Assembly: GCA_964632995.1 (NCBI GenBank)
Contig: CAZWDL010000182.1
Span: 1-10,446 of the forward strand
DNA: 10,446 nucleotides
Source of the DNA: CAZWDL01 sp964632995
GTDB taxonomy: Bacteria; Bacteroidota; Bacteroidia; Chitinophagales; Saprospiraceae
Direction of reading: 5' to 3'
The notes under the pieces are model-generated. The model saw nothing but the letters and a program-made list of their open reading frames with translations. It was not told where the DNA came from and searched no databases. A program made the position numbers and the translations under genes. Shown here in pieces: positions 5,869 to 10,446 of this stretch (within the stretch, counting starts at the first letter, position 1; each line of letters begins with the position of its first letter).

Positions 5869-6958
5869 GAAATAAGGGCGTTTGACACCAAGGTAATAAA
5901 AAAGAAGGACCGTTTAAAAGTTTAGGCTTTGGAGATTGTAAGGCTGAAGCCTTTACCACCTCACCCACCTGGACGGGCAGGTCCATTTGCGGTTGCACGA
6001 AAGTGCGTAATTCCGGTCCGGCCGCCTGCCGGATGGCCTGGGAGGCCCCACCGCTCATAGTCAGCTGGGTGTCGTCGGAGCTGACAACGGCGTCTGCTTC
6101 CAACTTGACGATGTCCGAAAAGACGATCCGGAATACCGTGCTGCCAAGGGTGAAAGAACGGGTGTCGGTGGAGCGTAGGCGTTCCGGTCGCGGCATGAAG
6201 TAGTACATGCCCCGGTTGTCGCCCGAGAGGTCGAGGTAGCCGTGATCGGGCGCCTGCTCCTTAAAACCCAGTTGTTCCAGGTCGCGAACGATGTATCCGT
6301 AGAGCTCATCCGCCCGCAGTGGATTCCGGTTGGCTTTGAGCTGCTTGATCATGCTGTTGGCAAAAGGGCTGTGGGTGCCGGGCTGCCCGTCCAGCACGGG
6401 ATGTAGGCGCCCGGAAGTCAGCCCCCAGCGGGAAGGCTCCTTCACCAGCAATTTGGAGGGGCCGACAGATCTCGATTTTTTGAAAATGGAACCGGCGTAA
6501 CAGGCATCGATGACCAGGACGAGGTGGTGGCAGGACACCGGGTTGAGGAAAAGCTTGATATCAGCGATGGAGATGAGATCTCTCGTAACCCCGGGCCGCG
6601 CGTCGACCGGCACCCAGAAACCGCTCTTTTGTAGATCGCGGTATTCCCCATGACCGGAGAAAAGCAGCAGCAGGTTGTCATCTTTGCCGATCTTGCCGGG
6701 CAGTTCCTCCAGGATACCGATAATCTGCTCCCCCGTCGCCTGTTCGTTGTACAGCTTATAGATGTCCTCCTGCTCGAAGCTGTATTCGCGATGCAGCACG
6801 TCGATCAGCCCCTCCACGTCGCGTACGCAGTTGCTCAGCCGCGGCAGGTACTGGTAGCCGTCGATGGCGATGGCCAGCAGGTGGTTGCGGCGTTGGAGTA
6901 TTTTCTCTTCTGATTGCTTGTCAGTATGGTCAAAGCCTCTGGTCTTTTTGCTGCTCAT
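5834..6958 (-). CDS. Caspase-family (C14) protease with N-terminal half of a macro domain
   Basis: This 374-residue protein begins with a basic, polar segment of about 25 residues. A metacaspase/caspase-like protease domain follows (about 26-255, Peptidase_C14). It starts with LLAIAIDGYQYLP, a typical first strand. The catalytic histidine is H103 in LFSGHGE and the catalytic cysteine is C153 in VIDACYAGS; both are intact, so an active cysteine protease is expected. Residues about 275-346 match the first half of a macro domain: a D-I-V-K-L-E-A-D-A-V-V stretch, SSDD at 293-296 where classic macro domains have NAAN, then MSGGASQAIRQAAGPEL. The second half is absent: after about residue 346 the sequence no longer fits, and the frame stops at 5834 inside the NTPase gene. 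The ATG at 6958 is well placed 20 bp below a weak -7 element. The protein is probably cytoplasmic and is the first gene of the minus-strand block. Confidence 0.9.
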   Translation of the reverse strand: MSSKKTRGFDHTDKQSEEKILQRRNHLLAIAIDGYQYLPRLSNCVRDVEGLIDVLHREYSFEQEDIYKLYNEQATGEQIIGILEELPGKIGKDDNLLLLFSGHGEYRDLQKSGFWVPVDARPGVTRDLISIADIKLFLNPVSCHHLVLVIDACYAGSIFKKSRSVGPSKLLVKEPSRWGLTSGRLHPVLDGQPGTHSPFANSMIKQLKANRNPLRADELYGYIVRDLEQLGFKEQAPDHGYLDLSGDNRGMYYFMPRPERLRSTDTRSFTLGSTVFRIVFSDIVKLEADAVVSSDDTQLTMSGGASQAIRQAAGPELRTFVQPQMDLPVQVGEVVKASALQSPKPKLLNGPSFLLPWCQTPLFHAAHPGSDCRI

Positions 6959-6977
6959 GGTACTGGGTTAAGCTCTG

Positions 6978-6985
6978 TAAATATA
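6978..6985 (-). promoter_or_regulatory. Possible -7 element upstream of the caspase gene
   Basis: On the minus strand this reads TATATTTA, which matches seven of the eight positions of TAnnTTTG only if the final G is ignored. It lies 20 bp before the caspase ATG, a usual distance. No convincing -33 element is found at the right spacing. It is the best promoter candidate for the caspase/NTPase/MscS block. Confidence 0.3.
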
Positions 6986-7131
6986 ATAAGTGCTTGCAAA
7001 TACTGGTTCATTCTTCAAAAGACCGGGAAACGAAAAAGCAGGGATTTATACCAACCAAACTCCTCACGATAAATTCGGCTATATTGTTTTTCTTCCTCCT
7101 TATCTTGGCGGTAACAAAATCTTCCTATCTG

Positions 7132-8820
7132 ATGAGAAAAAACCTATTCTTCCTGTTCCTTGGTCTGTGTTTTTTTAAAAACCTGTCCGCTCAGCTCGAT
7201 CCGGTCCTGCAGGCGCGCATTGACAGCCTTTTTGTTGAGTGGGATAACCCAGAGTCGCCCGGCTATGCCCTGGGTATTGTGCAGGAGGGCGAGCTGGTTT
7301 ACGCGCGCGGTTACGGGCAGGCGACGCTGGAGTACGACGTTCCTATCACCCCGCAGACCGTCTTTCACATGGCCTCTGTCTCCAAGCAGTTTACCGCCTT
7401 TGCCATTGCGCTGCTGCACGAGGAGGGCAAGCTTTCGCTAAATGACGATATCCGCAAATACCTCCCGGAGCTGGCCGATTTCGGGGAGACCATCACCATT
7501 CGCCACCTCGTGCATCACATCAGCGGGCTGCGCGACCAGTGGAACCTGCTGGCACTGGCCGGCTGGCGTCTCGATGACGTGATCACCCGCGAGCAAATCA
7601 TGGGACTGCTGGAACGCCAGGAAGTGCTCAACTTTCCGCCCGGCGACCAGTACACCTACTGCAACAGCGGCTACACCCTCATGGCGGAAATCGTTTCCCG
7701 CCTCAGCGGCAAACCCTTCCCGGAGTGGATGAAGGAACGCGTATTTGAACCACTGGGGATGCAGTCTACCTTATTCTACGACGATCATGAGCGCATTGTG
7801 CCCAACCGGGCTTATTCCTATGAAAAAACGGATGATGGCTACAAGAAGAGCGTGCTGAGCTACGCCAACGTTGGAGCCACCAGTCTGTTTACTACCGTGG
7901 AAGACATGGCGAAGTGGAGCAACCATTTCCGCGATCCCGTCGTGAGCTCCGAAAAGACGCTGGCCCTGATGCACGAGCGGGGCATCCTCAACGCCGGCGA
8001 TACCATTCCCTACGCCTTCGGGCAGGTTGTCGGGGAGCACGGCGGGCGGCCCACCGTCTCCCACGGCGGCGCCGACGCGGGCTACCGCACCCACTTCGTT
8101 CGTTTTCCGGAGGACAACCTGGCCATCATCGTGCTCAGTAACTTCGCCTCTTCCAATCCGGGGGGCGTGGCCTACCGGGTGGCGGATATCCTGTTCGGGG
8201 AAGAAGCTGCAGCAACTGCACCGGCGAACAGTGAGCAACAGCCCGGCCCAGTCACCACCATTTCCCTCTCCCCAGAGGAACTCCAACGCTACGCCGGTTC
8301 CTTTTACTTCGATCAGGTCGGCGTGCGGGCCACCACCTCGGTGCGCGCTGACAGTCTCTTTGTCCGGCAGGAATGGAACGGACAGGAATACGCCGTCGTG
8401 CCGGCCAACGATTCCACGTTCATCATTCCCGCCGATGGGGAAGGCTTCACTATAATCTTCCGAAACGGCGAGCATGGCGCTATCGAAAAACTGCTGCTAC
8501 AGAGTGGCTCCAATATCTACGAAGGCGTCCTCCTGCAATCGCTGCCCGAAGGTACGCCGCTTCAATCGTACACCGGCCGCTTCTATAGCCGCGAACTGGA
8601 CACCGCCTACGACCTGATCGAGGAGGACGGCAAACTGACAGTGCGCCACCTGCGCCACCCCGCCTTCCCGCTGGAGCTGATCGACCCGGATACCGCCCTG
8701 GGCGAACCCTGGTTCTTCGGTAAGGTGCAGTTCGACCGCGATGACGCCGGCCGGATTACCGGCATGCGGGTGAGTAGCGGACGGGTTAAGGATGTGGTGT
8801 TTTTGAAGGTTCAAGGATGA
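7132..8820 (+). CDS. Secreted serine hydrolase, class C beta-lactamase family
   Basis: This 562-residue protein has a Sec signal peptide (MRKN, then a phenylalanine/leucine-rich core, ending LSA-Q at about residue 20), so it acts in the periplasm or outside the cell. The domain from about 24 to 355 is of the beta-lactamase / DD-peptidase / esterase type (PF00144). It shows S82-V-S-K85 (S-x-x-K with nucleophile S82), Y176-C-N178 (Y-x-N) and H311-G-G. These proteins are usually esterases or D-amino peptidases rather than true antibiotic-resistance enzymes; the substrate cannot be told. The part from about 380 to 562 holds two beta-rich segments, each starting with a similar motif (LQRYAGSFY and LQSYTGRFY), as in family members with lipocalin-like tails. 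The frame is open from an ATG at 6994, but the start at 7132 is preferred because it directly precedes the signal peptide. The stop lies inside a 15-bp tandem repeat. The gene diverges from the caspase gene. Confidence 0.92.
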   Translation: MRKNLFFLFLGLCFFKNLSAQLDPVLQARIDSLFVEWDNPESPGYALGIVQEGELVYARGYGQATLEYDVPITPQTVFHMASVSKQFTAFAIALLHEEGKLSLNDDIRKYLPELADFGETITIRHLVHHISGLRDQWNLLALAGWRLDDVITREQIMGLLERQEVLNFPPGDQYTYCNSGYTLMAEIVSRLSGKPFPEWMKERVFEPLGMQSTLFYDDHERIVPNRAYSYEKTDDGYKKSVLSYANVGATSLFTTVEDMAKWSNHFRDPVVSSEKTLALMHERGILNAGDTIPYAFGQVVGEHGGRPTVSHGGADAGYRTHFVRFPEDNLAIIVLSNFASSNPGGVAYRVADILFGEEAAATAPANSEQQPGPVTTISLSPEELQRYAGSFYFDQVGVRATTSVRADSLFVRQEWNGQEYAVVPANDSTFIIPADGEGFTIIFRNGEHGAIEKLLLQSGSNIYEGVLLQSLPEGTPLQSYTGRFYSRELDTAYDLIEEDGKLTVRHLRHPAFPLELIDPDTALGEPWFFGKVQFDRDDAGRITGMRVSSGRVKDVVFLKVQG

Positions 8821-8850
8821 TAGGTTCAAGGATGATAGGTTCAAGGTTCG
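8807..8850. repeat. 15-bp tandem repeat over the stop codon, passing into heptamers
   Basis: Two exact copies of AGGTTCAAGGATGAT (8807-8821 and 8822-8836) are followed by AGGTTCAAGGTTCG (8837-8850), which is itself two heptamers, AGGTTCA and AGGTTCG. The stop codon TGA of the serine hydrolase (8818-8820) lies in the first copy, so the last four codons of the gene are part of the repeat. The remaining intergenic DNA to 9024 shows no clear terminator. Confidence 0.9.
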
Positions 8851-9024
8851 GGAATTTATTTTGCGTGAAGCGAAAACAACTTCATCAGGAAAAAGACCTT
8901 GTGATCCCTGCCCTGCCTTGGGCCCCTTCTTCGGTTATTCAGCATGTTTTTGCAGGAATAGCGCAAGACGAAGCCCCTGCGCATGGATTTTCTGCCGATC
9001 CTGGTTCGCTTGTTTTCCTCTTTC

Positions 9025-9957
9025 TTATTTTTCAAGCCATTTCCGCAGCACGCCCGTATACGCCTCTGCGTCATTCAGATAAGGAAAATGTCCTTTCCCC
9101 TGGAAAGTATGCACCTGCGCCTGGGGATATGCTTTCCGGAGCATGCCTTGCAATTCCGCATCGATCAGCGGATCGTTGTCGGATTCGAGGATCAGTACGG
9201 GTAGGGCGCCGGCCGGCATGCTTTTGAAGATATCCATCACGCAGCGGTAGCGGGCATAGAACTGGGCCTTACTCATTTGGCCGTAGCCCTGTTCCAGCAG
9301 GTAGGCCTCGACCAGCGGCGAGCTCTCCGCGGCGGGGACGACCACCTCGCGGATATTTTTCCGGAAGGAGCGCATGACCAGCCACTCCGGCAGCCAGGGC
9401 AGCAGGGCGCCCAGCGTGCGGTTGCGTTCGGCCAGGATATTATTGGGCGGGAAGGTATTGGCAAAGACAGCCGCTTCGATGCGCTGCGGATAAAGGGAGG
9501 CCAGGTACTGTGCCAGGTAACCGCCCAGCGAGCTGCCGATGACGGTGACCTTATCGATACCCTCTTCAGCCAGCAGGTGATCGATGGCGTCGGCCATGCC
9601 GTGGAGGGTGGTCACCGGCGGGTAAGTGACGGCCAGTACCCGGTACTCGCCCCGCAGGGCGGTGAGCTGCTGCCACCAGATGTCGCCGGCGCCGCCCATG
9701 CCGTGCAGGAAGAGCAGGGTGCGCGGGCCGTCGCCGGCCAGGTAGTAGCGCCACAGCTGCCCGTCGATCTCCTGCTCGCGCAGGGGAATCTGACGGAAGG
9801 CATCAAGCGAGGCTGCGACGACGGGATCGCCTTTGTATAGCTCCGCGAAGGAGCGTCGTGTGACGGGCCACTTGTAAAGGGCGAGACCGCCGAGCAGGAG
9901 AGAGGGGAGGAGCCAGTAGCGTTTGCGCATGGGGGTTGCTTTTGTAAAAGATTCCAT
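9025..9957 (-). CDS. Alpha/beta-hydrolase with N-terminal membrane anchor
   Basis: This 310-residue protein has a basic N-terminus (RKRYW at 11-15) followed by one hydrophobic segment (about 15-29), which looks like an uncleaved membrane anchor; the catalytic domain would then probably face the periplasm. The domain (about 60-310) has the alpha/beta-hydrolase pattern. FLHGMGG (83-89) forms the oxyanion region, GSSLGG (141-146) gives nucleophile S143 in G-x-S-x-G, D262 in LILESDNDPLID is the likely acid, and H290 in GKGHFPYLND is the catalytic histidine. The triad is complete, so an active esterase, lipase or C-C hydrolase is expected; the substrate is not evident. The start could be the ATG at 9957 or the one at 9930 (residue 10), which lies directly before the basic segment. 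The gene converges on the serine hydrolase across a 204-bp gap. No clear -7 element is seen upstream. Confidence 0.9.
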   Translation of the reverse strand: MESFTKATPMRKRYWLLPSLLLGGLALYKWPVTRRSFAELYKGDPVVAASLDAFRQIPLREQEIDGQLWRYYLAGDGPRTLLFLHGMGGAGDIWWQQLTALRGEYRVLAVTYPPVTTLHGMADAIDHLLAEEGIDKVTVIGSSLGGYLAQYLASLYPQRIEAAVFANTFPPNNILAERNRTLGALLPWLPEWLVMRSFRKNIREVVVPAAESSPLVEAYLLEQGYGQMSKAQFYARYRCVMDIFKSMPAGALPVLILESDNDPLIDAELQGMLRKAYPQAQVHTFQGKGHFPYLNDAEAYTGVLRKWLEK

Positions 9958-10071
9958 GGGAAGTTACGGTTTTTTGGAGATTTGAGGGTAGTGTACGCAT
10001 CAGGCGGCGCATTTCAGGGCGCCTCTTGATTTGGCGACCGGGATGACCGGGAAAATCCGGCCGGGTGCAAA

Positions 10072-10102
10072 GCCGGGTCGCCCTGGGAAAGGGCAACCCG
10101 GC
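10072..10102. repeat. Inverted repeat, 12-bp stem with 7-nt loop
   Basis: GCCGGGTCGCCC (10072-10083) pairs with GGGCAACCCGGC (10091-10102) around TGGGAAA. There is one C/A mismatch on the plus strand, which becomes a G-U pair in RNA made from the minus strand, so the helix is complete only in a minus-strand transcript. That would be a leader RNA of the hydrolase gene ending at 9025. No T run follows. Confidence 0.8.
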
Positions 10103-10109
10103 GGGGCGC

Positions 10110-10140
10110 ACCAGGAGGCGCTTTCCCAGCGCCTCCTGGT
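10110..10140. repeat. Inverted repeat, perfect 13-bp stem with 5-nt loop
   Basis: ACCAGGAGGCGCT (10110-10122) is the exact reverse complement of 10128-10140, with loop TTCCC. Only ATTAAT follows on the plus strand, so it is a poor intrinsic terminator. The segment CTTTCCCAG over its loop (10121-10129) is the exact complement of CTGGGAAAG over the loop of the neighbouring hairpin (10083-10091). Confidence 0.85.
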
Positions 10141-10183
10141 ATTAATCCAGCCCACCGGAGCATTGCTTCCCATGATCACCTGG

Positions 10184-10243
10184 TTTTATACTCGACGTAA
10201 ATTGGTTTGAGAAACTTCTCAAACCAATTAAGTCGGTATAAAA
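10184..10243. repeat. 60-bp imperfect palindrome
   Basis: The core AATTGGTTTGAGAA (10200-10213) is the perfect reverse complement of 10216-10229, with only AC between. Outside it TTTTATAC (10184-10191) pairs with GTATAAAA (10236-10243), and CGAC (10193-10196) can pair with GTCG (10232-10235) across small bulges. The outer arms carry T and A runs, so RNA from either strand would end in U-rich sequence. It could be a bidirectional terminator, a large operator, or a palindromic mobile repeat. Confidence 0.85.
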
Positions 10244-10281
10244 TCAATCTTGTCGCAGCTTCCACAGCAATACCGTATCTT

Positions 10282-10289
10282 TAATTTTG
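10282..10289 (+). promoter_or_regulatory. Bacteroidota -7 promoter element (TAATTTTG)
   Basis: TAATTTTG is an exact TAnnTTTG match 71 bp before the ATG at 10361. The nearest TTG upstream (10250-10252) is 29 bp away, longer than the usual 17-23 bp, so the -33 part is not convincing. It is the best candidate promoter for the lipoprotein gene, and would leave the palindrome at 10184-10243 just upstream. Confidence 0.45.
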
Positions 10290-10360
10290 ATTCGGTTTCC
10301 GAAACACCTCCGGCCCGATTCCCTTCCCTAAACGCACCCCTCATCGCACAATCCGATCCG

Positions 10361-10446
10361 ATGAAAGGGCAACGATTATTGCTCCCGGCCGTCAGCCTGC
10401 TGCTGATCGCCTACGCCTGCCGGCAGGCCCCGGAGGCTACCATCTG
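10361..10446 (+). CDS. Putative lipoprotein, N-terminal fragment cut by window end
   Basis: Only 28 codons are present. They begin MKGQR, then a hydrophobic core (about residues 6-19), then cysteine C20 followed by RQAPE. This is the form of a type II lipoprotein signal peptide, with A17-Y-A-C20 as a non-classical lipobox (usually L at -3). The mature protein would be anchored in the membrane through C20. A -7 element lies at 10282-10289. The function cannot be told from this fragment. Confidence 0.6.
   Translation, partial: MKGQRLLLPAVSLLLIAYACRQAPEATI

Larger units (their letters stand above)
9958..10360. other. Intergenic region rich in hairpins
   Basis: This region separates the divergent hydrolase and lipoprotein genes. 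From about 10001 to 10140 it is GC-rich and packed with inverted repeats, two of which are called separately. A third, weaker one pairs GGCGC (10006-10010) with GCGCC (10019-10023). From about 10184 to 10243 there is an AT-rich imperfect palindrome. A -7 element for the gene at 10361 follows. A short direct repeat, GACCGGGA, occurs at 10036-10043 and 10045-10052. No protein gene is supported. Confidence 0.7.

Noticed and set aside
6994..7131. N-terminal extension of the serine hydrolase by 46 residues
   Set aside because: The ATG at 7132 is followed at once by a typical signal peptide ending in SAQ; the extension would bury it.
7132..8820. Antibiotic-resistance class C beta-lactamase
   Set aside because: The fold motifs are shared, but the 562-residue length with beta-rich tails fits the broad esterase/peptidase group of the family better than AmpC-type enzymes.
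8817..9227. Open frame of 136 codons on the plus strand
   Set aside because: It begins inside the 15-bp repeat, overlaps the alpha/beta-hydrolase gene and has no family features.

Overview
The window looks like a chromosomal segment of a member of the Bacteroidota, most likely a marine or sludge Saprospiria/Lewinella-like organism. This rests on several exact matches to the Bacteroidota -7 promoter motif TAnnTTTG, the lack of obvious Shine-Dalgarno sites before most starts, a signal peptide ending in SAQ, and the combination of caspase-like and macro-type domains. The assignment is by pattern and could not be tested by search.

Layout. Positions 1-765 hold no convincing protein gene: an 18-unit heptamer array (1-126), two terminator-like hairpins (244-300 and 591-630), two shorter period-7 tracts, and a promoter-like -7 element. 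A 155-residue protein of unknown function follows on the plus strand (766-1233). It converges on a four-gene minus-strand block that reads, in transcription order: caspase-like protease carrying half of a macro domain (6958-5834), 800-residue P-loop NTPase (5868-3466), small MscS-like membrane protein (3412-2666), and Kef/CPA-type cation:proton antiporter (2547-1276). The first three are closely packed, with a 35-bp overlap and then a 53-bp gap. The antiporter lies beyond a heptamer tract and has its own likely promoter, so it may be separate. Divergent from the caspase gene is a secreted class C beta-lactamase-fold serine hydrolase (7132-8820). Convergent with that is an alpha/beta hydrolase with an N-terminal membrane anchor (9957-9025). 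The right end is a 400-bp intergenic region full of hairpins, then the start of a putative lipoprotein gene (10361 onward).

The most interesting content is the caspase / NTPase / channel block. A protease with intact His-Cys dyad, a large coiled-coil-plus-NTPase protein that could sense or assemble, and a membrane protein of mechanosensitive-channel type together resemble a regulated cell-death or conflict module. This is inference from domain content and gene order; no such function is shown by the sequence alone. The second theme is the intergenic DNA. At least five tracts with different base sequence share a 7-bp (or related) repeat period, two of them run into the stop codon of a gene, and several perfect inverted repeats have no obvious terminator role.
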